In this document: piece by piece, positions 1-8,757 of the stretch | How the letters are laid out: every line of letters starts with the position of its first letter | Position numbering within the stretch: position 1 is the first letter of the stretch | NCBI GenBank assembly: GCA_013298865.1 | Contig: JAAFJL010000011.1 | Location: forward strand, 1-54,857 | Direction of reading: 5' to 3' | DNA from: Cytophagales bacterium | Lineage (GTDB): Bacteria; Bacteroidota; Bacteroidia; Cytophagales; Spirosomataceae | DNA length: 54,857 nt | Program-made: the position numbers and the translations under genes | The notes under the pieces: generated by a model | What the model was told of the DNA's origin: nothing | Seen by the model: the letters and a program-made list of their open reading frames with translations, nothing else | Databases searched by the model: none

Positions 1-6
1 ACAAAG

Positions 7-51
7 TTTCACAGAGTTAAAAGAGTAATTTCTTCGTGTAACTCTGTGAAA
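7..51. repeat. Intergenic inverted repeat
   Basis: A perfect 13-bp inverted repeat (TTTCACAGAGTTA at 7-19 and its complement at 39-51), followed by a further partial copy of the arm near 61-73. It lies beyond the 3' end of the minus-strand aminotransferase gene. Such CTCTGTG-type palindromes are common between genes in Cytophagales genomes; it may also help end transcription. No coding potential is visible in it. Confidence 0.7.
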
Positions 52-111
52 AACTTAGAGAAACTCTGTGACCACAAAATTTGTCAGAGAACCATTATAT
101 TTTGTGGGAAT

Positions 112-1407
112 TCATAAATTTACCATTACCTCCTCAGCAATTTCAAGCGTTTTATCTATCTCTGATTCAGTATGAACGGCTGAAATATACCAAAGCCCAC
201 GCCCGATAATGCGAATTCCTTTATCGTGCATACCCGCCACAAATTTTCCTAATTTTACTTTATCATAAGACATTACATCCCTAAAATCTTTTACTTTCTT
301 CAAGTCAGTAAAACCTGTGTGCAACATCGGTCCAAGTCCTTGTACTAATAGATTGCTTTGCTGTTTTTTGCCAATTTCTTTTAGTCCATTCATGAGTTTC
401 AAGCCCAGACGGTAGATGTTTTCATAAATACCAGCCTGTTCTAAAACCTCAATCGTTCCCAAAGCAGCCGCAACAGTCGAACAACTCGAATTCATCGTTC
501 CAGCATGAATTACCTTACCTTCAACGATTAAATTCATCCATTCTTTTTTACCCACAATGGCAGAAATCGGATAACCACTTGCCATCGCTTTGGCAAAAAT
601 TGACAAGTCTGGCGTGATTTTGTAGTAGGCTTGTGTTCCGCCCAAAGCCGTTCGGAAGCCAGTAATTACTTCATCGAAAATGCAGGTCATGTTAAATTCA
701 TCACATAAATCTCGGATGCCTTGCAAAAAACCTTCTTCTGGCAAAATGCAACCACTATTGCACATGATTGGCTCTGTAATTATTGCCGCAATTTCGTGGT
801 GATGTTGTAGAACCGTTTTTCGTAATAAATCCAGATTATTCCAAGGAATGGTGATGAATTCTGAATCTACACCATCGGGTAAACCTGCCGTCCACGGGAA
901 AACGGTTGGGTTCTCAATATCACCCATTTGCTCTACGGATGGAGCTGAAATTGCCCATGCCACATTGTCTAACCAACCGTGATAATGTCCTTCAAAACGA
1001 AGAAATTTTTGCTTGCCCGTTTTCGCTCGTGATAATCGAAAAGCGGTTTGCACAGCCTCAGAGCCATCTAAACAGAATCTCATCAATTCGGCAGAGGGAA
1101 TGATTTGTTGTAATTTTTCAGCCAATTCAACTTCTAAAATATGTTGTCCTGCGTACAATTGCCCAAATTTTGCGTAATCTTCTACACGCTTAACCACGTG
1201 AAGATGATTGTGTCCGAGCAATAAAGGACCTTGACTTAGCGTAAAATCCAAGTATTCATTTCCATCAACATCATAAATTTTATTGCCTGAAGCATGGGAA
1301 TAAAATATGGCGTGAGGGTGATTATATTTTCTAAATTCAGAAGCCACACCACCAGCAAGAGATTTTTTTGCTCTTTCTAATAATTGGGCTGATTGACTGT
1401 AATTCAT
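112..1407 (-). CDS. Class III PLP-dependent aminotransferase, glutamate-1-semialdehyde aminomutase-like
   Basis: A 431-residue fold-type I PLP enzyme of aminotransferase class III, closest in layout to HemL. Visible landmarks are the HYHGW segment (141-145), the cofactor-binding FDEVITGFR block (D245), and the Schiff-base lysine in FAKAMASGYP (K273). The length is normal for HemL-type enzymes. It is the last gene of a minus-strand run with RidA, a GH27 glycosidase and a sugar symporter, not near tetrapyrrole genes, so a catabolic role on an amino sugar or amino acid is more likely than tetrapyrrole synthesis (inference). The neighbouring RidA would fit, since PLP enzymes release reactive enamine or imine products. 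The substrate cannot be read from the sequence. Confidence 0.85.
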   Translation of the reverse strand: MNYSQSAQLLERAKKSLAGGVASEFRKYNHPHAIFYSHASGNKIYDVDGNEYLDFTLSQGPLLLGHNHLHVVKRVEDYAKFGQLYAGQHILEVELAEKLQQIIPSAELMRFCLDGSEAVQTAFRLSRAKTGKQKFLRFEGHYHGWLDNVAWAISAPSVEQMGDIENPTVFPWTAGLPDGVDSEFITIPWNNLDLLRKTVLQHHHEIAAIITEPIMCNSGCILPEEGFLQGIRDLCDEFNMTCIFDEVITGFRTALGGTQAYYKITPDLSIFAKAMASGYPISAIVGKKEWMNLIVEGKVIHAGTMNSSCSTVAAALGTIEVLEQAGIYENIYRLGLKLMNGLKEIGKKQQSNLLVQGLGPMLHTGFTDLKKVKDFRDVMSYDKVKLGKFVAGMHDKGIRIIGRGLWYISAVHTESEIDKTLEIAEEVMVNL

Positions 1408-1441
1408 AACACGAGAATTAAAGAATGTAATACAAAATTGT

Positions 1442-1555
1442 AAACTTAGAGAGTTAGAGAATTAGAGATTGTATTTCGATTTTTCCCATAAATCTATATT
1501 TTAAACTTAGAGATTATATTTCATTTTTTCTCTAAATCTCTAAACCTCTAAGTTT
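1442..1555. repeat. Long imperfect intergenic inverted repeat
   Basis: Arms at 1442-1467 and 1530-1555 match at 23 of 26 positions when one is complemented (AAACTTAGAG ... CTCTAAGTTT ends). A direct copy of the AAACTTAGAGA motif lies between them, near 1503. It fills the gap between the RidA and aminotransferase genes and would form a large hairpin in the transcript. It resembles the palindromic non-coding repeats of Cytophagales genomes. Confidence 0.7.
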
Positions 1556-1567
1556 CATAATCCGAGG

Positions 1568-1954
1568 TTAAGAAATTTTCACGATAGCATCAATTTCTAC
1601 CTTCAAGTTTTCGGCTAAAACCGACTGTACGGTTATTCTGGCGGGTTTTATACCTTTAAAATAACTTTCATATACGACATTATACCTATCGAAATCATTG
1701 ATGTCAGCCAAATGAACGGAGCATTTCACGATGTCATCCATTGTTCCACCCGCAGACTCAATAATGGCTTTGATGTTATCCAAAGTACGTGCGGTTTCTT
1801 CTTCGATTGTTCCTAAAATAAATTTAGAAGATTTAAAATCAACGGAAACCTGACCACTGACGAACAAAAATCCGTCAATAAGTACGCCGTCTGAATATGC
1901 CCCTGTGGTAAAATTTGGGTCTCTGTCTGGATGAGCTATTTTTTGTTTTTGCAT
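1568..1954 (-). CDS. RidA family protein (enamine/imine deaminase)
   Basis: A 128-residue protein covering the whole YjgF/YER057c/UK114 (RidA) fold. The family's active-site arginine is in the PARITV block (R106), with the downstream acidic residue E120 in VEIDAIV. Members hydrolyse reactive enamines and imines released by PLP enzymes; it sits directly upstream of a PLP aminotransferase, from which it is separated by a palindromic repeat. It is cytoplasmic, with no signal peptide. Subfamily members outside true RidA can have other roles, so enzyme activity is inferred from the arginine and context. Confidence 0.9.
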   Translation of the reverse strand: MQKQKIAHPDRDPNFTTGAYSDGVLIDGFLFVSGQVSVDFKSSKFILGTIEEETARTLDNIKAIIESAGGTMDDIVKCSVHLADINDFDRYNVVYESYFKGIKPARITVQSVLAENLKVEIDAIVKIS

Positions 1955-2006
1955 TTTTTTATTTTAAATTAATCTTTGTGATTTTTTATGCCTTTGTGGT
2001 AAAAAA

Positions 2007-3407
2007 CTACTGGTAAATCTTATACAATCCTGCATCATGGGCATTGATAGGCTTTGAAAATCCGTCTTTAAACGTCCCTAAGTCCTTATTTGCCCACAAA
2101 TCTCTTACTTTGTATTCCGACCCCGAAAGTCCCAATTGCTTCCAAGTAACTTTGGTATCGACAGGTTCGATAGACTCCCATTGATTGAAAAATGCTACAT
2201 ATTTATCTTGTTTGTCAGGCACATCAGCAGCCCAAATTACAATAGCGTTTTTAAATTTAATTTGTCTGCCATTGATTCCATTTCTATTCACTTCCAATGC
2301 TTCTTTATTGGTAATTAAGGACAACGTTTGCGGGTCTGTTTCGGGTAAATGTCCCCCGATAAACAAAGGCATTTTTGAAATATACCACAACGATAAAAGC
2401 GTATGCAATTCATTTTTCGTGAAATTAGAAATACGTGCTTTCGGACCTTTATAGGATAAGCCAATTCCAATTTTACCAACGGGCAACATATCTAAATCTG
2501 GATAAAAACCTTGTTCAGTTTGTTTAGAAGCAATATTTGCCGCCGAAAAGCCTTTCTTTAACATCTCCCAGACATCCCAAAAATCGTAACCTGTGCGAGA
2601 CATATGAGCATTCTTTTTCAAAATATCATAAGGGATTCCATCGGGAACAACGCTGATGACCATCTTTCTGCCCGAGCTTCTAATTGCTTTACTGATTCCT
2701 TCTAATTCTGGAACGTTCACCACGTCATCTACTTTTACGAAATCAAGTCCCCATTCTGCATATAACTTATAGACTGAATTAAGATATGCTTGCGAACCAG
2801 GTTTTTTCATGTCAATTCCATAATATCCATCGTACCAAACACACCCACTATCAGGTTGAGAAATTGAATTTGCCGTAAATTCTGTACCTTCAATTTTTGT
2901 ATTATTATCAGAAGCCTTCCACGGAATACCACGCATCATGTGAACCCCAAACTTCAAACCTAAACTATGAATATAATCAGCCAAAGGTTTGAACCCTTTA
3001 CCATTTTTTGCGGATGGATATTTGGTTGTATCGGGTAATAATCGTCCAAACTCGTCCATGCTATAATCTGGTTTTGTGGACATTCTTTCGTGGGCAAAAT
3101 CCTCAAAATTACTACCTTTGGCATCTGCATACCAATTGGCATCAATCACAATGTATTCATAACCAAGTGATTTGAGGTTTTTTGCCATGAAATCTGCATT
3201 AGCTCTCACTTGTGCTTCATTAACTGTCCACCCAAAACTATCCCAAGAATTCCAACCCATTGGCGGATTTGGTGCAAGCGTTTTATCAATCGGGGGGACA
3301 TCGGTTTGACTATCAGAATTGCTTGTTTTTGATTTATTTGAACAGGCATTTAAAATAAATAAAATCCCTAAAAATGAGCCATATTTTAATAAATGGGTAA
3401 ATTTCAT
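2007..3407 (-). CDS. Glycoside hydrolase family 27 lipoprotein (alpha-galactosidase-like)
   Basis: A 466-residue secreted glycosidase. I chose the ATG at 3407, not an upstream one at 3464, because it begins a clean lipoprotein signal peptide with lipobox LNAC (C22). The GH27 hallmark MGWNSWDSF is at 50-58, the nucleophile segment is KVDD (D227), and the likely acid/base lies in RTGYD (D275). A C-terminal beta-sandwich typical of GH27 follows. The family removes terminal alpha-galactosyl (or N-acetylgalactosaminyl) groups; specificity cannot be decided here. It lies downstream of a FucP-type symporter, which suggests that the released sugar is imported. It is probably anchored in the outer membrane or periplasm. 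Confidence 0.88.
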   Translation of the reverse strand: MKFTHLLKYGSFLGILFILNACSNKSKTSNSDSQTDVPPIDKTLAPNPPMGWNSWDSFGWTVNEAQVRANADFMAKNLKSLGYEYIVIDANWYADAKGSNFEDFAHERMSTKPDYSMDEFGRLLPDTTKYPSAKNGKGFKPLADYIHSLGLKFGVHMMRGIPWKASDNNTKIEGTEFTANSISQPDSGCVWYDGYYGIDMKKPGSQAYLNSVYKLYAEWGLDFVKVDDVVNVPELEGISKAIRSSGRKMVISVVPDGIPYDILKKNAHMSRTGYDFWDVWEMLKKGFSAANIASKQTEQGFYPDLDMLPVGKIGIGLSYKGPKARISNFTKNELHTLLSLWYISKMPLFIGGHLPETDPQTLSLITNKEALEVNRNGINGRQIKFKNAIVIWAADVPDKQDKYVAFFNQWESIEPVDTKVTWKQLGLSGSEYKVRDLWANKDLGTFKDGFSKPINAHDAGLYKIYQ

Positions 3408-3491
3408 ATTTTGTATTATTTTAAGTATTGTTAATTTTGACATATAGACTCCGACATAACACATTTGGATTGAAATTCAGTAATTCGGCTC

Positions 3492-3524
3492 AACTTCCCG
3501 AAAGTTTAAAACTTTCGGGAAGTT
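3492..3524. repeat. Near-perfect palindrome between symporter and GH27 genes
   Basis: Two 16-base arms (AACTTCCCGAAAGTTT and its complement) are separated by one base. The transcript would form a stable hairpin after the symporter gene and before the GH27 gene. There is no clear T-run, so an attenuating or mRNA-stabilising hairpin fits as well as a terminator. The CCCGAAAGTTT core resembles palindromic repeats often seen in Bacteroidetes intergenic DNA. Confidence 0.75.
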
Positions 3525-3555
3525 CCTACTCCGATAAGTTATGTCACACGCTGAA

Positions 3556-4830
3556 TTAAGATTTTAAACTCCAATGTTCCATTTTATAACCCCAAAAACC
3601 ATATCCCCAAAGCACTAAATACACAGGAATCATCATCAGCATTGCAGTTTGTGGATGTTGAGGATTTATATCGACCAATTTTCCGAAAAATAATGGTAAA
3701 ATTGCTCCACCGATGATGCCCATTAGTAACATTGCACCTCCAATTTTAGTGAATTTACCAAGATTTCTCAACGACAACCCCCAGATTGTTCCCCAAAGCA
3801 TCGCCGTTCCAAAACCCATGAGTGCTACCAGAAAGATGGAAGTTTTCCCTTCGGTAAAATAAGAACCAATGGCTAATAAAATGCCCCATAAAGCCGTGAA
3901 TTGAAGGGTTTTATGTTGAGAAATATATTTGGGAATAAGAATAATAGTAGCTAAATATCCTGCTAACATGGCAATTAGGGCATATATTGGAAATATTCGG
4001 GCATCGGCAATCGAAAGTCCCAAAGCCCTACTATAAATTATGATACTATCAACAGGAATGACCTCGCAAGCAGATGCAAAAAACAGCGTAACTACGCCCA
4101 AAATTAAATACGGGTACTGAAAAACACTTTCACGTGATTCTATTTCAACTACTTTACCATCAATCTCTGTTTTGGAATCATCAATTTCGGGCAATTTTGA
4201 AAGTTGAATTACCAATGCCATCAATAGCAAGATAACAGAAATAACAATGTATGGATTGACAATTTTTAGAGCATATTCATCCAATACTTTTGCCTTTTCA
4301 AACTCGTTTAAGGTGCTAATATTGGCAATAATTTCGTCAGCATTTAATAAAAAGATTGAGCCTAAAACAGTAACACTAAAAATGCCTGCTGTTTTATTAG
4401 CAAGCCCCAAAAAACCTACTCGTTGTGCTGTACTTTCAATAGGTCCAAGGATAGCAATATAGGGATTTACAGCAGCCTGTAAAAGTGTCAAACCTGTACC
4501 TGTAACGAAAAGTCCACTCAGAAATAGACTATACGTTCGTGTGTAGGCAGCGGGAATAAACATAAGCGTTCCGACAGTCATAATTATCAATCCCAAAACC
4601 ATTCCTTTCTTGTATTTTGTCTTTTTTAAGACCCAAGCACTCGGCAAAGCCATGACAAAATAGGCAATATTTGCTGCAAAAATCACCAAAGATGCTTGAA
4701 AATTATTGAGTTCTAAGCATATCTGAAAGTAGGGAATTAGTATGCCGTTTACCCAAATAATAAAACCAAAAACAAAGAAAATAAAAGTAATGATGGTTAA
4801 TGAAAGGATATAATATTTGTTCTGATTCAT
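3556..4830 (-). CDS. FucP-like MFS sugar:proton symporter
   Basis: A 424-residue inner-membrane protein with about 12 hydrophobic segments. It shows FucP/GluP-family features: an N-terminal FGFIIWVNGILIPYF segment, then LLQAAVNPYIAILGP and a RVGFLGLANKTAGI block. The family imports fucose, galactose or glucose with protons. Its place directly upstream of a GH27 glycosidase in the same orientation suggests uptake of the sugar released by that enzyme (inference). It is 27 bases from the MOSC gene, so co-transcription is likely. The exact sugar cannot be predicted. Confidence 0.88.
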   Translation of the reverse strand: MNQNKYYILSLTIITFIFFVFGFIIWVNGILIPYFQICLELNNFQASLVIFAANIAYFVMALPSAWVLKKTKYKKGMVLGLIIMTVGTLMFIPAAYTRTYSLFLSGLFVTGTGLTLLQAAVNPYIAILGPIESTAQRVGFLGLANKTAGIFSVTVLGSIFLLNADEIIANISTLNEFEKAKVLDEYALKIVNPYIVISVILLLMALVIQLSKLPEIDDSKTEIDGKVVEIESRESVFQYPYLILGVVTLFFASACEVIPVDSIIIYSRALGLSIADARIFPIYALIAMLAGYLATIILIPKYISQHKTLQFTALWGILLAIGSYFTEGKTSIFLVALMGFGTAMLWGTIWGLSLRNLGKFTKIGGAMLLMGIIGGAILPLFFGKLVDINPQHPQTAMLMMIPVYLVLWGYGFWGYKMEHWSLKS

Positions 4831-4856
4831 GTATAATTTTGGTTATATTTTACAAA

Positions 4857-5666
4857 TTATATCAATTTTAATTCGTCTCCAACACTTATAATTCCCGTTC
4901 CATTAAAGACAATATTTCGTCCGAATTCTATATTTTTATTTCTCAATCTATACTTCGACAAGGTTTTAAGTGGTTCATTATCAGAACCTAATATTCCAGT
5001 TTCTGGATTTACATTTGGAATTTTACAACGAGCACAATTTTCAAGTCCCGTGAAATAAGCATCATTTATAGTAAAATTCTCAAAACTATCTTCCTGATTT
5101 GGCGAACCTCCCGAAAAAACAATATTGGGTCTAAATCTTTGAATTGAAAATTGTTTTTCTGAACGAGCATTTAATTCTTTCATTGAGGCTTCTCCCAACA
5201 ACAAAAATGGATAGGCATCTGCAAAAGAGGTAAATTTTCCTGCGGGATGATAGCCAGAAGTAGTATCCACAGGTCGCATACTTTCGTCGGGCATATAGAC
5301 TAATTTACAATCTCCCCCCAACATATCACTCAGCCACTCATCGACTTCATTTTTTACGAATTTTGCTTGAACGGTTGCGTTCCAAATTGTCACATTTTCA
5401 AGATTGTTTGTATCTGTAACAAAAGGTATTTTTATTGGTATTTCAGGATATTCTCTTGATTTAATTGTTAAACCGTTCTCGTTTATTTCAACATCCAATA
5501 AAGCCATTTTTGGATATTCTCGCAAGGTCAAAAACTGATTATTTTTGTCCACAATCATCCATCTTCTATCATTTTTCAAACCACGATTTGTTACTTCGCT
5601 GGAAGAAACAGAGATGCCTGATAGTGACTTAACTGGGTATATAAAAAGTTGGCTTATTTTTAGCAT
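4857..5666 (-). CDS. MOSC domain-containing protein
   Basis: A 269-residue protein with an N-terminal MOSC beta-barrel domain (about 1-120, beginning ISQLFIYPVKSL) and a C-terminal MOSC domain. Family landmarks are RFRPNIVF (178-184) and CARC (C211, C214), where a cysteine can ligate the molybdenum cofactor in mARC-type relatives. I chose the ATG at 5666 because the homologous region begins there; the ten extra residues from 5696 fall in an intergenic repeat. Members act in reduction of N-oxygenated compounds or in sulfur transfer to metals. Its link with the surrounding sugar genes is not obvious. Confidence 0.85.
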   Translation of the reverse strand: MLKISQLFIYPVKSLSGISVSSSEVTNRGLKNDRRWMIVDKNNQFLTLREYPKMALLDVEINENGLTIKSREYPEIPIKIPFVTDTNNLENVTIWNATVQAKFVKNEVDEWLSDMLGGDCKLVYMPDESMRPVDTTSGYHPAGKFTSFADAYPFLLLGEASMKELNARSEKQFSIQRFRPNIVFSGGSPNQEDSFENFTINDAYFTGLENCARCKIPNVNPETGILGSDNEPLKTLSKYRLRNKNIEFGRNIVFNGTGIISVGDELKLI

Positions 5667-5672
5667 ATTTTT

Positions 5673-5788
5673 ACCACAAAGGCACATAGGAAACAAAGGT
5701 TCTCCATGAGTTATGTAGTGTTATTTTATTAAATTTAAAATTATTTCCTTTGTATTCTTTATGGAGTGCCATCCAATGCCTTTGTGGT
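5673..5788. repeat. Imperfect inverted repeat, ACCACAAAGGCA type
   Basis: Outer 12-bp arms at 5673-5684 and 5777-5788 are perfect complements, and an inner pair (CTCCAT 5702-5707, ATGGAG 5761-5766) extends the stem. It fills the gap between the ceramidase-like and MOSC genes and just enters the former's stop codon. A single arm of the same TGCCTTTGTGGT motif recurs at 1989-2000 next to RidA. This is a typical Bacteroidetes non-coding repeat family. Confidence 0.7.
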
Positions 5789-7152
5789 TAAAAACCCCGA
5801 ATTAATCCTGCCAATTTTTCTCTAATTTCCTCTTCTGCATGATACTCTAAAAAGCTACTTCTGGCACGCCAAGTTTCGTAGCCTCCACGGTCAATTTCAT
5901 GGGCAGGAGGGACGTAGCCGCCGTAAGAATTTGCCAAGGAAATTGTAAAGTAATTGTTTGAACTTACTTCTTGTTTAAGTTTCAGACCAGTTTCTGCAAA
6001 GAATTCTCCTGGCAAAGCTCCAATCATTAAACTCCCAATTTTGATAGCTTGAACGCCCACCGTCGAAGTATCAGGGAACTCGTTTAAAAGCAATTGCTCA
6101 CGGTTATAAATCCGTTGAATCATATCACTTTTTAAGCTCAAATTTTCAAAATCATTGGCAATGAATTCTTGTTTAGCAATCTCTAATTCTTCGGGTGTGG
6201 GTTTCCTGATATTTAAGGTCAATTCATCATATTTTACCGAAATAATTGGCTCACTTTCCCAAGTTAAATTCTTTATTTTTTCGTATGCTTTTTGTGCCAA
6301 ATCTCCCCCAATGAGCTTGGTTTTGGCATAATGCTCTTTGGGGAAACGGTCTGGATTCATGAAATCCCAGATGTTTACATCCCCACTCGTTCCATTACTC
6401 ATCATACCAACAAAATCCTCATCAGCTCCCAATTTCTCTTGAATTTGTTTTGAAAATTCACCAAAATAATCTCCTGTGATTGAGTCATCGGGCCAATCAC
6501 CTACGTAGTGCAAGGAGTAATTTGCCAAGACAGAAATCCATTTATCATCTAAACTTTTCACTGCCAAAAAGCTCAACTCTGGGTCTGTTGGTGCAGCAGG
6601 ACCAATAATTTTATCCTCTCCTCCAAATGGATTTGTTTTGACAATATCGTTCTTTCGGGTAACTGGATTTTTAGCTTCGTAACCTTCTGCCATCAAATAC
6701 CTACGACATCTTACATATTCGGGAACATCAACAGCACCAGAAGCGATTTTGGCGGGTTGAAGTTTATCTTTTGCCAATTTTACAGACTCAACAATCAAAT
6801 CGGGTAGTTTCTTTTTGTAAGCAACGTCAGCAGCCCCACCCAAGAGATTGATAATATCACCTGCTGCATGATTATGATTACTTGCCAATAAAACATTCTT
6901 GGGTTCTATACCCGTTGTGGCTTGGATTCTTGATTTTACATCGTCCATAAAATCAGTATCCATGATACAAATATCTACTACGATGATCACAACGGTGATG
7001 TTATTTTCTTTAAAAACCAGAGATTTAGCATAAAGTGAATCATGAATAAAACGGGCATAATGAGGTAAAAAGTCAGCACCGATAATAGTACCAAGTGAAG
7101 GTGTAATGTCCACTTTTGCTGCTCCAGCATGAAAGTTTATACTTTTGGTCAT
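5788..7152 (-). CDS. Neutral/alkaline ceramidase-like protein, cytoplasmic short form
   Basis: A 454-residue protein resembling the N-terminal catalytic domain of neutral/alkaline non-lysosomal ceramidases. Seen are the opening GAAKVDITP (10-18), the histidine pair in SNHNHAAGD (H93, H95, matching the zinc-binding THTH segment), SLHYVGD (H213) and NGTSGDVN (251-258, matching the family's GxxGDVxP segment). It is much shorter than true ceramidases and has no signal peptide. It is therefore probably a hydrolase of unknown substrate rather than a proven ceramidase. It is the first gene of the minus-strand run and may be the promoter-proximal gene of that operon. Confidence 0.75.
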   Translation of the reverse strand: MTKSINFHAGAAKVDITPSLGTIIGADFLPHYARFIHDSLYAKSLVFKENNITVVIIVVDICIMDTDFMDDVKSRIQATTGIEPKNVLLASNHNHAAGDIINLLGGAADVAYKKKLPDLIVESVKLAKDKLQPAKIASGAVDVPEYVRCRRYLMAEGYEAKNPVTRKNDIVKTNPFGGEDKIIGPAAPTDPELSFLAVKSLDDKWISVLANYSLHYVGDWPDDSITGDYFGEFSKQIQEKLGADEDFVGMMSNGTSGDVNIWDFMNPDRFPKEHYAKTKLIGGDLAQKAYEKIKNLTWESEPIISVKYDELTLNIRKPTPEELEIAKQEFIANDFENLSLKSDMIQRIYNREQLLLNEFPDTSTVGVQAIKIGSLMIGALPGEFFAETGLKLKQEVSSNNYFTISLANSYGGYVPPAHEIDRGGYETWRARSSFLEYHAEEEIREKLAGLIRGF

Positions 7153-7182
7153 TGTAAAATAGTATCAGTTTTTTGGGACTGA

Positions 7183-7213
7183 TTTGATTAGAATGTAAGA
7201 GAGGATAGGTTTT
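7183..7213 (+). promoter_or_regulatory. Bacteroidetes-type promoter candidate
   Basis: TTTG at 7183-7186, exactly 19 bases, then TAGGTTTT at 7206-7213, against the Bacteroidetes consensus TTTG-N19-TAnnTTTG (one mismatch, at the last base). It points toward the GH28-like gene and would give a leader of about 340 bases. Confidence 0.5.
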
Positions 7214-7560
7214 TATTATGAAAAATCATGTTATTTCTCAAAATTATGTAATTTATTATACAGAAAATAATACTTTTATCTGTCTTTATGGTACTGTTTT
7301 ACAATTAATCAACTTCCTACAAAGGTTAAACATCTCCGATGCTACTATCCCGACGACTATGGTGTGCCACAGACTATGGGAAACGGATTTTATTATTAGA
7401 CTTCCGTTTAATTTCAATTCAAAACTCTGGCAGAATCATGGAGTATCAAATGCAGCAATGTGTATAATAAAAACAATAAAATTGAAGTGGACAGCGAAGG
7501 ACGAAGAGAATGAAATTATGTGTTATTTTACAAAGACATTTTACAAAATCAACCCGTTTT
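7214..7560 (+). other. Long leader or remnant region upstream of the GH28-like gene
   Basis: About 350 bases without a convincing gene. An open frame from 7218 runs through it and overlaps the next gene, but its translation is not protein-like. Short stretches in different frames look more protein-like (for example YYPDDYGVPQTMGNGFYY near 7349-7402 and NKNNKIEVDSEGRRE near 7467-7511), as if a coding region had decayed with frameshifts and stops. It could equally be an untranslated leader behind the promoter at 7183. I cannot name a parent gene. Confidence 0.3.
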
Positions 7561-8754
7561 ATGAAAAAAGTTACGCAAAAATTCTTCTTGTTATTTTTAT
7601 TTTCAGGAATAATTATGGGATATTCTCCTCAAAAAAATAATAAAGAAAGCGATAATTTAGTTACCCAAAAAATCCAAAAATCCATTGATTCTTGTTTTGC
7701 CATCGGTGGTGGAACAGTTCATATTCCAAAGGGGAAATACATTTCTGGCTCGCTCGTATTAAAATCTAACGTCAAATTATTTCTTGCAAAAGGAGCAATC
7801 TTACAAGGAAGTAATGATTATCACGATTATCAAAATGATGCTTTCATTTATGCCAAAGACGCTGAAAATATTTCTATTGAAGGCGAAGGAATTATTGATG
7901 GAGTAGATTGCTTCAATCCAAATGGAGAGGAAAATTTCAGAGGACCACATTGCATCAGATTTTTGGACTGTAAAAATCTGATTATCAGAGGAGTACAAAT
8001 TCAACAATCTGCCAATTGGGCAATTAATTGTAGATATTGTAGCAATGGAATTGTAAAAAATGTATCAATCAGAGGCGGACACGACGGGCTTCACACCCGA
8101 TTCTGTAAGGATTTTAAAGTATCAAATTGCGATTTTCGTACGGGTGATGATGCCTTTGCGGGAAATGACAATCAGAATTTTGAAATTAAGGACTGCAAAA
8201 TAAATACCTCTTGCAACGGTTTCCGCATGGGTGGCGAAAACATAAAAGTAAGCCAATGTACACTATGGGGACCAGGGGAATATCAACACAAAAGTCAGAA
8301 ACGAAATAATATGCTTGCGGCTTTTGTGTATTTTTCACCAGCAGATGAACATCCAAAATTGATTAGTAAAAATTGGCAACTGAAAGATATAAAAGTGAGT
8401 AATGTAGATAATTTTTATGTGTATAATTTCAAAAATGGTCTGTGGCAAACTGGTAAACCTTTATCAACGATAATTTTTGAAAATATAGAGGCAAAGGGAT
8501 TAGAAAGGGCGTTTGAGATTGACGGAGGTAATGATAAAAAAACTCAAATAACGATAAAGAACAGTCAGTTTTCATTTCGGGAAGGCTTAAAAAAAGTTTC
8601 AGGTAGTTTTGAAGGGGCAAAACACAAATCAAATGCTTTTGTAAATGCCTCAAATTATGATTTCATTGATTTCAAAAATGTTCAGTTTGAAAAAAACGGT
8701 AAAGTCGAAAAATTGAGCAAAAAGTCAAAAGGTGTTTTAAAGATTTTAGAGTAA
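7561..8754 (+). CDS. Secreted GH28/pectate-lyase-fold glycoside hydrolase-like protein
   Basis: A 397-residue parallel beta-helix protein with an N-terminal signal sequence. I chose the ATG at 7561 because the hydrophobic segment (KKVTQKFFLLFLFSGIIMG) starts there; the ATG at 7510 only adds a basic extension. GH28-type landmarks are GGGTVHIPKGKY (49-60), GHDG (173-176, in the place of NTDG) and GDDA (195-198), giving the three acidic positions used by polygalacturonases. The classic GHG and RIK motifs are not obvious, so substrate and activity are uncertain. It diverges from a carbohydrate gene run and probably shares its substrate context. Its end is 3 bases from a convergent gene. Confidence 0.75.
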   Translation: MKKVTQKFFLLFLFSGIIMGYSPQKNNKESDNLVTQKIQKSIDSCFAIGGGTVHIPKGKYISGSLVLKSNVKLFLAKGAILQGSNDYHDYQNDAFIYAKDAENISIEGEGIIDGVDCFNPNGEENFRGPHCIRFLDCKNLIIRGVQIQQSANWAINCRYCSNGIVKNVSIRGGHDGLHTRFCKDFKVSNCDFRTGDDAFAGNDNQNFEIKDCKINTSCNGFRMGGENIKVSQCTLWGPGEYQHKSQKRNNMLAAFVYFSPADEHPKLISKNWQLKDIKVSNVDNFYVYNFKNGLWQTGKPLSTIIFENIEAKGLERAFEIDGGNDKKTQITIKNSQFSFREGLKKVSGSFEGAKHKSNAFVNASNYDFIDFKNVQFEKNGKVEKLSKKSKGVLKILE

Positions 8755-8757
8755 TTA

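Noticed and set aside
5788..7152. A true secreted ceramidase
   Set aside because: The protein is too short, lacks a signal peptide, and only the N-terminal domain motifs are visible; it is described as ceramidase-like.
7218..7640. A 140-residue open frame overlapping the start of the GH28-like gene
   Set aside because: Its translation is not gene-like, its start lies at or before the predicted transcription start, and it overlaps a well-supported gene with a clear signal peptide.
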